Source: an uncultured Aquimonas sp.
Lineage (GTDB): Bacteria; Pseudomonadota; Gammaproteobacteria; Xanthomonadales; Xanthomonadaceae
Direction of reading: 5' to 3'
Assembly: GCF_937888285.1 (NCBI RefSeq)
Contig: NZ_CALART010000006.1
Coordinates: forward strand, 1 to 64,000
DNA: 64,000 nt
Positions 24,024 through 32,020 of the stretch are shown here, one piece after another. The notes under the pieces were generated by a model. The model did not search any database and was not told the origin of the DNA. It was given only the letters and a program-made list of their open reading frames with translations. The translations under genes and the position numbers were made by a program. The stretch's first letter is position 1. Every line of letters starts with the position of its first letter.

Positions 24024-25469
24024 ATGACTACCGCACTCGCCCTCGCCGAATCCCGCCTGCTGGCGCCTGCCGGCCTCGAAGCCCAGCAGCTGGAACACGT
24101 TTTCGCCCGCCTGATGAGCCCGGGCATCGACTTCGCCGATCTCTACTTCCAGAACAGCCGGCATGAGAGCTGGATGATGGAGGACGGCATCGTCAAGGAA
24201 GGTGCACACAGCATCGAGCAGGGCGTCGGCCTGCGCGCGATCAGCGGCGAGAAGACCGGCTTCGCCTACTCCGACGAGATCCGCCTGCCCGCCCTGCTGG
24301 AGGCCGCCGGCGCAGCCCGTGCGATCGCCCGTGCCGGGCAGGAGGGCACGGCGCGCCCGCTGCTGCAGTCGCAGGGCCGCAGCCTGTATGCGCCGCTGGA
24401 TCCGATCGACAGCCTGGACAGCGAGTCCAAGGTCCGCCTGCTGCGCGAGGTTGACGCCTTCGTGCGCAGCGCCGATGCGCGCGTGCGCCAGGTGATCGTC
24501 AGCCTGGCGGGCGTGGTCGACACGGTGCTGGTCGCGCGCTCTGACGGCATCCTCGCCGGCGACGTGCGCCCGCTGGTCCGCTGCAATGTGCAGGTGATCG
24601 TCGAGCACAACGGCCGCCGCGAGCAGGGCTATGCCGGCGGCGGGGGGCGCTACAGCTACCCGGAACTGCTGCAGGGTGGCCTGGCCTTCGAGTTTGCCCG
24701 CGAGGCCCTGCGCCAGGCCCTGGTCAATCTCGATGCCGTCGACGCGCCGGCCGGCAGCATGCCGGTGGTGCTCGGCCCCGGCTGGCCGGGCGTGCTGCTG
24801 CACGAAGCCGTGGGCCATGGCCTGGAAGGCGACTTCAACCGCAAGGGCACCAGCACCTACGCCGGCCGCATGGGCGAGCAGGTGGCATCCAGCCTGTGCA
24901 CCATCGTCGATGACGGCACGCTCGACGGTCGCCGCGGCTCGCTCAACGTCGACGACGAGGGCTGCGCGACCCAGTGCACCACGCTCATCGAGAACGGTCG
25001 GCTGGTCGGCTACATGCAGGACAGCCTCAATGCGCGCCTGATGGGCGTCGCGCCCACCGGCAACGGCCGCCGCGAGAGCTTCGCCCACCTGCCGATGCCG
25101 CGCATGACCAACACCTACATGCGCGCGGGCGAGAGCGACCCGGAAGAGATCATCCGCTCGGTCAAGCGCGGTCTGTACGCGCCCAACTTCGGCGGCGGCC
25201 AGGTCGACATCACCTCGGGCAAGTTCGTGTTCTCGGCCAGCGAGGCCTACCTGATCGAGGACGGCCGCATCACCTCGCCGGTCAAGGGCGCGACGCTGAT
25301 CGGCAACGGCCCGGAGGCGATGAGCCGCGTCAGCATGGTCGGCAATGACCTGAAGCTCGACGCGGGCGTGGGCATCTGCGGCAAGGACGGCCAGAGCGTG
25401 CCGGTCGGCGTGGGCCAGCCGACGCTGAAGATCGAGTCGATGACCGTGGGCGGCACGCGCGCCGGCTGA
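24024..25469 (+). CDS. tldD: Metalloprotease TldD
   Basis: This is a 481-residue subunit, the same length as E. coli TldD. With TldE (PmbA) it forms a zinc protease that degrades unfolded peptides and matures ribosomally made peptides such as microcin B17. The zinc-site helix HEAVGHGLEGDFNRK is intact, as is the C-terminal GICGKDGQSVPVGVGQP segment. The ATG at 24024 gives the family length. tldE is not in the window. It is third in the rng-yhdP-tldD set, separated from yhdP by 160 bp that contain a repeat. Confidence 0.96.
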   Translation: MTTALALAESRLLAPAGLEAQQLEHVFARLMSPGIDFADLYFQNSRHESWMMEDGIVKEGAHSIEQGVGLRAISGEKTGFAYSDEIRLPALLEAAGAARAIARAGQEGTARPLLQSQGRSLYAPLDPIDSLDSESKVRLLREVDAFVRSADARVRQVIVSLAGVVDTVLVARSDGILAGDVRPLVRCNVQVIVEHNGRREQGYAGGGGRYSYPELLQGGLAFEFAREALRQALVNLDAVDAPAGSMPVVLGPGWPGVLLHEAVGHGLEGDFNRKGTSTYAGRMGEQVASSLCTIVDDGTLDGRRGSLNVDDEGCATQCTTLIENGRLVGYMQDSLNARLMGVAPTGNGRRESFAHLPMPRMTNTYMRAGESDPEEIIRSVKRGLYAPNFGGGQVDITSGKFVFSASEAYLIEDGRITSPVKGATLIGNGPEAMSRVSMVGNDLKLDAGVGICGKDGQSVPVGVGQPTLKIESMTVGGTRAG

Positions 25470-25508
25470 AACGCCGGCGCGATACGTGGCGGCGGCGCTT
25501 TGCGTAAA

Positions 25509-25529
25509 GTGGCGAGCCTTACTCGCCAC
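25509..25529 (+). promoter_or_regulatory. Perfect inverted repeat between tldD and the PycTM-like gene
   Basis: GTGGCGAG at 25509-25516 and CTCGCCAC at 25522-25529 flank a 5-nt loop. There is no T-run, so it is a weak terminator at best. It lies 20 bp before the next start codon and could equally be an operator or a translational hairpin. Confidence 0.4.
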
Positions 25530-25549
25530 GCGCGCCGCGCCGACCTCGC

Positions 25550-26140
25550 ATGAGCACCGAGACACACCCCGAAGAGCTATCCAGCGGCGCCGAACGCAGT
25601 GCGCTCGATGCCTTCCAGTCGGTGCCCGAGCGCAACACGGCGGATGTGATCCTGCGCACCGCGCAGCAACACCACGTGCAGCTGTCGACCATGGCCGACA
25701 TGAAGGCCAACATCCTGCTGACGGTGTCTTCGATCGTGCTGACGCTGAGCGTCTCGCGGCTCAACGACCCGGATCTGCGCCTGGCGATGGCGGTGCTGGC
25801 GGGCTTCACCCTGTTCGCGCTGTTCCTGGCCGTGCTGGCGGTGCTGCCGAAGTACCGGCCGATCCGCATGAAGGATCCGGAAGGGCCGCTGCCGCCGGGC
25901 TTCAACCTGCTGTTCTTCGGCCACTTCGCCGAGCTCTCGCGCGAGCGTTTCGAGCGCGAGATCGCCAGCCACATGCAGGGGCAGGGCAACATCTACCGGA
26001 CCATGGCGCGCGACCTCTACGGGCTGGGCTACTACCTCTCGCGTTTCAAGTACCGCTACCTGCGCCTGTCCTACCTGTTCTTCCTGAGCGGCTTCGTGCT
26101 GTCGAGCCTGATCCAGGGCGTGCAGCTGCTTCGCCACTGA
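25550..26140 (+). CDS. PycTM/DUF5706-like membrane protein
   Basis: This is a 196-residue protein. A soluble N-terminal helix (about 25-50) leads into ADMKANILLTVSSIVLTL (first membrane helix, 52-70), a second helix at about 78-99, a cytoplasmic loop, and a C-terminal helix at about 172-190. The AD-x-KA-NILL junction is the hallmark of the DUF5706 family, renamed PycTM after the membrane effectors of Pycsar cyclic-nucleotide defence. No pyrimidine cyclase gene is next to it; tldD lies upstream and an unknown membrane gene faces it. It may be an orphan effector or a housekeeping relative. Confidence 0.7.
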   Translation: MSTETHPEELSSGAERSALDAFQSVPERNTADVILRTAQQHHVQLSTMADMKANILLTVSSIVLTLSVSRLNDPDLRLAMAVLAGFTLFALFLAVLAVLPKYRPIRMKDPEGPLPPGFNLLFFGHFAELSRERFEREIASHMQGQGNIYRTMARDLYGLGYYLSRFKYRYLRLSYLFFLSGFVLSSLIQGVQLLRH

Positions 26141-26149
26141 AGTTGCACT

Positions 26150-26983
26150 TCAACCGCCCTGCGGCGCGGATCGCTCGCGGTAGGCGCAGACCAAGCAGGC
26201 GTACAGCATCGGGATGCCCAGCGCCGCGGTGAGCAGCCCTGCCAGTGTGCCCAGCAGCGCTGCCGCTTCGGTGCCAAGAACGGTTGCCAGCGTCAGCGGC
26301 AGGGCCATCGCCGCGGCAGCGGCGACGCCGTAGACGGTGAGCGGTATCGACAGGAACACCAGCAGACGCCACCACTGTCCGGCCGCAATGGCGCGGCTGC
26401 GCTGGAGGCCGCGCAGCGGTCCCAGGCCCTCAAGCGCTGCTGCGACAGGCAGGAACAGCAGACGCACCGCGATCCAGGCGATCGGCAGCACCGCCAGCAG
26501 GCTGCCGAGCATGCTCAGCAGCAGCATTGGCACCAGCTCCAGCCCCTGCAGGCCCAGCCAGGCGTTGAAGACCAGCAGCGGCAGCAGCGGAAGTGCGCAA
26601 CAAAGAACGTACAGCGACATCGACAGCGCCAGCAACGGCAGGCGCAGTGTCGCCAGACCGAGCGAGCGCAGCGCCTGCGGCGGTTCACCGTGCAGCAGCC
26701 CATCCAGAATGCGCAGCTGCGCGCCCGCCAGCCACAGGCCCATCAGTGCGCTGAAGCCCCACCACAGCCAGGTTCCGGACTGCATCAGCGGCTCGATGAC
26801 GGCGAGGCTCGCGCCTTCCGGATCCGCCTGCAGTTCGGCCAGCGTGGGCAGGGCCAGCATCCGCCGCAGTGAGGGCAGGGCGCCGAGCAGGGCCAGCGGC
26901 GCAGTCCAGCGCAGGCCGCGCCACCACAGCCGGAAGCCATCGTCGAGAAGGCGCGAGAGCGCATCGATACGGGGAGCGGACAT
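26150..26983 (-). CDS. Polytopic membrane protein of unknown function
   Basis: This is a 277-residue protein with about five or six hydrophobic helices and an N-terminal amphipathic stretch (LDDGFRLWWRGLRW). Helices lie near residues 26-45, 72-92, 108-135, 140-178 and 205-270. The layout recalls membrane domains of the glycerophosphodiesterase/BPSS1780 type, but I see no diagnostic motif. It converges on the PycTM-like gene (9 bp between stops) and diverges from prmC. Confidence 0.7.
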   Translation of the reverse strand: MSAPRIDALSRLLDDGFRLWWRGLRWTAPLALLGALPSLRRMLALPTLAELQADPEGASLAVIEPLMQSGTWLWWGFSALMGLWLAGAQLRILDGLLHGEPPQALRSLGLATLRLPLLALSMSLYVLCCALPLLPLLVFNAWLGLQGLELVPMLLLSMLGSLLAVLPIAWIAVRLLFLPVAAALEGLGPLRGLQRSRAIAAGQWWRLLVFLSIPLTVYGVAAAAAMALPLTLATVLGTEAAALLGTLAGLLTAALGIPMLYACLVCAYRERSAPQGG

Positions 26984-27025
26984 GCGCGGATGATGCCGCA
27001 GCGCCGCCTCTGCGACACTGTGCGC

Positions 27026-27898
27026 ATGAGCCCGGACTTGCCCTCCAACACCGAATCAGCGACCCACGTTCGATGCCTGCTGCGGGAGGCCCGCGATCGG
27101 CTCACCGGCGATGAGGCAGCGCGCGAGGCCGAGCTGCTGCTGATGCACGCGCTGGGCGTGAGCCGAGCCTGGCTGTTCGCGCATGCCGATGAGCCCGTCG
27201 AGCGCTCGCGTGCGGACGACTTCCGCCGGCTGCTGGCGCGGCGCGTGGACGGCGAGCCCGTGGCCTACCTGCTCGGCCAGCGCGAGTTCCATGGCGTGCT
27301 GCTCAAGCTCAGTACCGCCACCTTGATCCCGCGGCCCGAGACCGAGCTGCTGGTCGAGCTGGCGCTTTCGCGCCTGCCGCGTCGCGCAGGCCTGCGCGTG
27401 CTGGACCTTGGGACAGGCAGCGGTGCGATCGCCCTGGCCATCGCCAAGGCGCGGCCGGAGCTGCAGGTGTTTGCCAGCGATGCCAGCGCCGAGGCGCTCG
27501 CGGTCGCCGAACAGAACGCGGAATCGCTGGGGCTGCAGCGCGTCCGCTTCGCCCGCGGCGACTGGTGGGCGCCGTGGCGCGGCGAACGCTTTGACCTGGT
27601 GCTGAGCAATCCGCCCTACATCGAGGCCGACGATCCGCACCTCGACCAGGGCGACCTGCGCTTCGAGCCGCGGAGTGCGCTGGCGTCGGGCGCCGATGGC
27701 TTCGACGACATCCGCCGCATCGTTGCGGATGCACCAGCGCACCTCGATGCCGGCGGCTGGCTGCTGGTCGAGCATGGGCAGGCGCAGGGTGCCGGCGCGC
27801 GCGCACTGCTGCAGGCTGCCGGTTTCGCCGATGTGGCGACCTGGCAGGATCTCGAAGCCCGCGATCGGGTCAGCGGCGGGCGCTGGCTGCAGGCGTGA
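27026..27898 (+). CDS. prmC: Release factor N5-glutamine methyltransferase
   Basis: This is a 290-residue SAM-dependent methyltransferase that modifies the GGQ glutamine of RF1 and RF2. It has an N-terminal helical substrate-recognition domain with EAELLLMHALG, and the RREFHGVLLKLSTATLIPRPETELLVE-type boundary (GQREFHG, IPRPETE). The SAM loop is LDLGTGSGAIALA and the catalytic NPPY motif sits in LVLSNPPYIEADD. An in-frame codon at 26990 is possible, but it would lie only 7 bp from the divergent ATG. A -10-like GACACT ends 5 nt before the ATG at 27026. Confidence 0.93.
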   Translation: MSPDLPSNTESATHVRCLLREARDRLTGDEAAREAELLLMHALGVSRAWLFAHADEPVERSRADDFRRLLARRVDGEPVAYLLGQREFHGVLLKLSTATLIPRPETELLVELALSRLPRRAGLRVLDLGTGSGAIALAIAKARPELQVFASDASAEALAVAEQNAESLGLQRVRFARGDWWAPWRGERFDLVLSNPPYIEADDPHLDQGDLRFEPRSALASGADGFDDIRRIVADAPAHLDAGGWLLVEHGQAQGAGARALLQAAGFADVATWQDLEARDRVSGGRWLQA

Positions 27899-27937
27899 TC
27901 GGTGGGCCGCCTTCACTGAAGGCTGACATTTGGACGC

Positions 27938-27963
27938 TTGCAATTCGATTGCATGCAATTTAA
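27938..27963 (+). promoter_or_regulatory. Candidate OhrR operator and ohr promoter
   Basis: This AT-rich island in GC-rich DNA holds overlapping palindromes: GCAAT-TCG-ATTGC and ATTGCATGCAAT. A -35-like TTGCAA (27938-27943) and a -10-like TTTAAT (27959-27964) overlap it. OhrR boxes in other bacteria are AATT-rich inverted repeats, so this is the expected place and type of site. Confidence 0.6.
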
Positions 27964-27998
27964 TGTGCGGTTTCCCCGAACCACGCAGGAGATTCCGC

Positions 27999-28415
27999 AT
28001 GACCCCGCTCTACACCGCACGCGCCACCGCCGTCGGCGGCCGCGAAGGCCGCGTCACCTCGGATGACGGCTTCATCGACCAGCAGCTGCAGCTGCCCACC
28101 GGCCTGGGCGGCAAGGGTGGCGCCACCAACCCCGAGCAGCTGTTTGCCGCGGGCTACGCGGCCTGCTTCGAAGGCGCGCTGCGCCTGGTCGCGCGCAATC
28201 GCGGCGTCTCGATCAGCAGCGCCAAGGTCGAGGCAGAGGTCGATATCGGCAAGGACGCCACCAGCTTCGGTCTGGCCGTGCGCCTGCACGCCCACGTCGG
28301 CGGCGTCGATGGCGCCACCGCCCAGGCTCTGGCCGATGGCGCCCATGAGGTCTGCCCGTACTCCAAGGCGACCCGCGGCAATATCGAGGTGACGGTGCGC
28401 GGCAGCGCAGCCTGA
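27999..28415 (+). CDS. ohr: Organic hydroperoxide resistance protein Ohr
   Basis: This 138-residue OsmC-superfamily thiol peroxidase detoxifies fatty-acid and other organic hydroperoxides. The peroxidatic cysteine lies in AAGYAACFEGAL and the resolving cysteine in ADGAHEVCPYSKATRGN; the conserved GLGGKGG precedes them. It has a CAGGAG ribosome-binding site at 27985-27990. A two-cysteine OhrR is encoded 1.3 kb downstream with an old yellow enzyme gene between, and a candidate operator lies upstream. Confidence 0.96.
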   Translation: MTPLYTARATAVGGREGRVTSDDGFIDQQLQLPTGLGGKGGATNPEQLFAAGYAACFEGALRLVARNRGVSISSAKVEAEVDIGKDATSFGLAVRLHAHVGGVDGATAQALADGAHEVCPYSKATRGNIEVTVRGSAA

Positions 28416-28606
28416 GCCCTTGCGCCGCGGCTGGTGCCGCGTTCACCGCGTGGCCCCAGCCGGAGCCAGCCCGGTAATGGATCCGCGTGCGCAGGGTTGC
28501 CGGCGCGAGGTTGCCGGAACCCTCCCTGTCGCCGCGCACAGGATGCTCACCCAGCGCTCGGCACCCTGCGCGCCCCGCGCATGCCGCGCTTTCTCCCAGG
28601 ACATCC

Positions 28607-29698
28607 ATGAGCACGAACACCTCCCCCCTGTTCGCCCCCTTCAAGCTCGGCAGCATCGAGCTCGCCAACCGCTTCGTCATGGCGCCGCTGACGCGCAATC
28701 GCGCCGGCGCCGGCCGCACGCCGACCGACCTGACCGTCGAGTACTACCGCCAGCGCGCCAGCGCCGGACTGATCATCACCGAGGCCAGCCAGATCTCACC
28801 GATGGGGCAGGGCTACCTCGATACGCCGGGCATCTACTCGCCCGAGCAGATCGCTGGCTGGAAGCGTGTCACCGCGGCCGTGCATGCGGCGGGCGGCCGC
28901 ATCTTCATCCAGCTGTGGCACGTCGGCCGCATCTCGCACAGCTCGCTGCTACCGAATGGCGCGGCACCGGTCGCCCCTTCGGCGATCACCGCCAACAGCA
29001 AGACCTTCACTACCGAGGGCTTCGTCGATGTGTCGGCGCCGCGCGCGATGAGCGTGGACGACATCCAGGCCACCGTCGCCGACTACGCCCAGGCTGCGCG
29101 CAACGCGATCGAGGCTGGCTTCGATGGCGTCGAGGTGCACGCCGCCAACGGTTATCTGATCGACCAGTTCCTGCGCGACGGCAGCAATCACCGTGACGAC
29201 GCCTATGGCGGCAGCATCGAGAATCGCACTCGCTTCCTCGTGGACGTCATGGATGCGGTGGTCGCAGCCGTCGGCGCCGAGCGCGCGGGCGTGCGCTTCT
29301 CGCCGGTCTCGCCCTTCAACGACATCAGCGACAGCCAGCCGCAGGCCCTGTTCGAGCGTGCGGTCGAGCGCGTCGGTGCACATGCGCTGGCCTATGTGCA
29401 CGTGATCGAAGGCGCCACCGGCGGCGATCGCGAGATCGACCCGGACTTCGACTTCGCGGCCCTGCGCGCGAAGTTCAAGGGACCGTGGATGGTCAACAAC
29501 GGCTATGACCTGGCACTCGCCGAAGCGCGTCTCGCCAGTGGTGCCGCCGACCTGTTCTGCTTCGGCCGCCCCTTCATCAGCAACCCGGATCTGGTCCGCC
29601 GCCTGCGTGAGGGCCGCGCGCTGAATGCGCTGGATGCCGGCACCCTGTACGGCGGTGGCGCCCAGGGCTACACCGACTATCCCTTCCTGCCCGACTGA
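28607..29698 (+). CDS. Old yellow enzyme family ene-reductase (NemA-like)
   Basis: This is a 363-residue FMN-dependent NADPH oxidoreductase with a TIM barrel. Conserved elements are NRFVMAPLTRNRA, the active-site pair His-Ala-Ala-Asn in EVHAANGYLIDQFL, QLWHVGRISH and the FMN phosphate region DLFCFGRPFISNPDLV. Relatives (NemA, XenB) reduce activated alkenes, nitro compounds and electrophilic aldehydes. It lies between ohr and ohrR, 8 bp before ohrR. A role in clearing lipid-peroxidation products is an inference from this context. Confidence 0.93.
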   Translation: MSTNTSPLFAPFKLGSIELANRFVMAPLTRNRAGAGRTPTDLTVEYYRQRASAGLIITEASQISPMGQGYLDTPGIYSPEQIAGWKRVTAAVHAAGGRIFIQLWHVGRISHSSLLPNGAAPVAPSAITANSKTFTTEGFVDVSAPRAMSVDDIQATVADYAQAARNAIEAGFDGVEVHAANGYLIDQFLRDGSNHRDDAYGGSIENRTRFLVDVMDAVVAAVGAERAGVRFSPVSPFNDISDSQPQALFERAVERVGAHALAYVHVIEGATGGDREIDPDFDFAALRAKFKGPWMVNNGYDLALAEARLASGAADLFCFGRPFISNPDLVRRLREGRALNALDAGTLYGGGAQGYTDYPFLPD

Positions 29699-29706
29699 TC
29701 CGCGCC

Positions 29707-30186
29707 ATGCCCGCCGCCAAGTCCAAGCCCCACGCCCCGACCTGCGCGGCGGGCATGCCCGATCCCCTGCACCTCGACCAGCAGCTGTGCTTCGCGCTGT
29801 ATGCGGCCAGCAACCGCATCCAGCGCCTGTATCGACCGCTGCTTGAGCCGCTCGGCCTGACCTATCCGCAGTACCTGGTGATGCTGGTGCTGTGGCAGCA
29901 CGGCCGGCGCAGCGTGGGCGAACTCGGCGAGGCCCTGCATCTCGACTCCGGCACGCTGACGCCGCTGCTGAAGCGGCTGGAGGCGGCGGGGCTGGTGCTG
30001 CGCAAACGCTGCAGCGAGGACGAGCGCCGCGTGTTCGTCGATGTGAGCGCCGAGGGCAGGGCCCTGCGCGTTCAGGCCGTAGGCATACCGGGGCGGGTGG
30101 CCTGCACCACGTTCCTTGACCCGGAGGCGCTGGTACGTCTACGCGATGACGTCCGCGGCCTCCTGGCCTCGCTCGCCAGCGACTGA
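29707..30186 (+). CDS. ohrR: MarR-family organic peroxide sensor OhrR (two-cysteine type)
   Basis: This is a 159-residue winged-helix repressor. The sensing cysteine Cys28 is in LDQQLCFALYAAS, matching Cys22 of Xanthomonas OhrR. A second cysteine, Cys133 in RVACTTF, corresponds to its Cys127, so it should be the two-cysteine class that forms an intersubunit disulfide. The recognition region LTYPQYLVMLVLW, LDSGTLTPLLKRLEAAG and SEDERRVFV is intact. It likely represses ohr and perhaps its own operon. The start could be the later ATG at 29755 (MPDPLHLDQQ). Confidence 0.93.
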   Translation: MPAAKSKPHAPTCAAGMPDPLHLDQQLCFALYAASNRIQRLYRPLLEPLGLTYPQYLVMLVLWQHGRRSVGELGEALHLDSGTLTPLLKRLEAAGLVLRKRCSEDERRVFVDVSAEGRALRVQAVGIPGRVACTTFLDPEALVRLRDDVRGLLASLASD

Positions 30187-30419
30187 GTGCGGGCGCCGAG
30201 GACGGCCGCGCGCTGACGCCCCACGATCGGGCGCCGCTCTCTTCACTTCCGATTCACTTTCGCGTCCTGACACTTCGCCGGCGACTGCGGGCCCCTCTGG
30301 TCATGTGCAATGCATGGCGATGTCGGAGTCGTTGACCGATGCTCAGGCCCGCCGTACGGAACCTCCGCTCCTCGCATCGAGGCCGGGCATCGAACTAGCG
30401 ATCGCCTTCGGAGTGACTC

Positions 30420-31460
30420 ATGGAACTGTTGACCGGCCTCTGGCTCGGTATGCCCGTGTGGGTGTGGCTCGCGTTTCTCGGCGCGGTGCTGGCCATCCTC
30501 GTCTTCGATCTCGGCGTCCTGCACAGGGAAGCCCACGAGATCGAGGTCAGGGAAAGCCTGTGGATGTCGGCGCTGTATATCGGACTCGGCCTGCTCTGGG
30601 CCGTGGCCGTGTGGTTCATCTACTACGAGTACGGCAGCGAGAAGGCGATCGATCCACAGATCGCGAATCTGCCAACCGCTGAGGCCAAGGCCTGGGAGGC
30701 GGTCAAGCTGTACCTGACCGGCTATCTGGTCGAGAAGGCGCTGGCGATGGACAACGTCTTCGTCATCTCGATGATCTTCACCTACTTCGCCGTGCCGCGG
30801 ATCTACCAGCATCGCGTGCTGTTCTGGGGCATCCTCGGCGTGATCGTGCTGCGCGCGATGATGATCGGCCTGGGTGCTGCCCTGGTGATGAACTTCTCGT
30901 GGATCCTCTACGTGTTCGCGGTGATCCTGATCGCCACCGGCGTCAAGATGCTGAGGTCGATCGATGATCAGCCCGACATCGCCAACAATCGCGTGCTCGG
31001 CTTTCTCAAGAAGCGCATGCGCCTCACGCAGGAACTGCACGGCCAGCGCTTCTTTGTCAGACAGGCCGGCCCGGGCGGAAAACTGCTGTGGTTCGCCACG
31101 CCGCTGTTCCTCTGCCTGGTGCTGGTCGAGATCGCCGACGTGGTGTTCGCGATCGACTCGGTGCCGGCGATCTTCGCGATCACGCCGGATCCCTTCATCG
31201 TCTACACCTCGAACATCTTCGCCATCCTCGGCCTGCGTGCGCTCTACTTCGCGCTGGCGGCGATGGTGCACCGCTTCCACTACCTCAAGTACGCGCTGGC
31301 CTTCGTGCTGATCTTCATCGGCTCGAAGATCTTCGTGGGCGACTGGCTGTTCGGCGGCAAGGTGCCCGCGGAGATCAGCCTTGGCGTCACCTTCGGACTG
31401 CTGCTGGGCGGCGTCATGTACTCGCTCTGGAAGTCGCGTGACCAGGCCAATCCGGCCTGA
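30420..31460 (+). CDS. TerC/Alx family integral membrane protein
   Basis: This is a 346-residue protein with about nine helices. Two conserved acidic helices, LAMDNVFVISMIFTYFAVP and IADVVFAIDSVPAIFAIT, hold the aspartates of the TerC family, linked to manganese or calcium efflux and co-translational metal loading of exported proteins. The size and N-terminus fit the Alx branch more than short TerC. The 233 bp upstream have a possible -35 TTGACC near 30334 but no recognisable manganese riboswitch. A stress protein gene follows. Confidence 0.92.
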   Translation: MELLTGLWLGMPVWVWLAFLGAVLAILVFDLGVLHREAHEIEVRESLWMSALYIGLGLLWAVAVWFIYYEYGSEKAIDPQIANLPTAEAKAWEAVKLYLTGYLVEKALAMDNVFVISMIFTYFAVPRIYQHRVLFWGILGVIVLRAMMIGLGAALVMNFSWILYVFAVILIATGVKMLRSIDDQPDIANNRVLGFLKKRMRLTQELHGQRFFVRQAGPGGKLLWFATPLFLCLVLVEIADVVFAIDSVPAIFAITPDPFIVYTSNIFAILGLRALYFALAAMVHRFHYLKYALAFVLIFIGSKIFVGDWLFGGKVPAEISLGVTFGLLLGGVMYSLWKSRDQANPA

Positions 31461-31543
31461 GGCGTGCCTGCGTGACCCCCGCAGACCGCGCCGCCCGGAC
31501 GGCGGCGCGGCTGCCCCACGAACCCACCGAGGAAGCTGAAACC

Positions 31544-31966
31544 ATGCGAATCCTTGTCGCCATCGACGGCAGCCACTACGGCGATGCCGCCCTCGCGCAT
31601 GCGCTGGAGCTCAACGGACGCTTGAGCCAGCCAGCGGACATCACCCTCATCCATGTGGCGCTGTCGGCGCCGCCGCGCGCGGCCAGTGCGGTGGGCGGCG
31701 AGATCCTGCAGAGCTATTACCAGCAGGAGCACGACGCGGCCCTGGCCAAGGCGCGCGAGACACTGAGGGCCGCTCGGCGCGAGGCCACCGAGATCACCTG
31801 TGTCGGCTCACCGGGCCGGCAGATCGCCGAGCACGCCAACGAGGGCGCCTTCGATCTTGTGGTGATGGGCTCGCACGGGCACGGCGCGCTGACCGGCCTG
31901 CTGCTCGGCAGCACCGTCAGCGCGGTGCTTTCATTGACCAAGGTGCCGCTGCTGATCGTGCGCTGA
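31544..31966 (+). CDS. Universal stress protein (UspA family)
   Basis: This is a 140-residue single-domain Usp. The N-terminal MRILVAIDGS strand and Asp, and the C-terminal ATP-binding motif GSHGHGALTGLLLGSTVS (G2xG9xG(S/T)), are intact, so it should bind ATP. A GAGGAA ribosome-binding site lies 10 nt before the ATG at 31544, which I prefer over an in-frame codon at 31472. It is 83 bp downstream of the terC-like gene and probably co-transcribed. Confidence 0.92.
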   Translation: MRILVAIDGSHYGDAALAHALELNGRLSQPADITLIHVALSAPPRAASAVGGEILQSYYQQEHDAALAKARETLRAARREATEITCVGSPGRQIAEHANEGAFDLVVMGSHGHGALTGLLLGSTVSAVLSLTKVPLLIVR

Positions 31967-32020
31967 TCCGCACTGCTCGAGGCGCAGTCGCTGCCACTCG
32001 GGCAGGCCGCTCTCGCGCGC

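Noticed and set aside
30187..30419. Manganese riboswitch (yybP-ykoY) or pH-responsive leader upstream of the TerC/Alx gene
   Set aside because: The family is often so regulated, but none of the conserved GGGGAGUAG-type elements could be found in this stretch.
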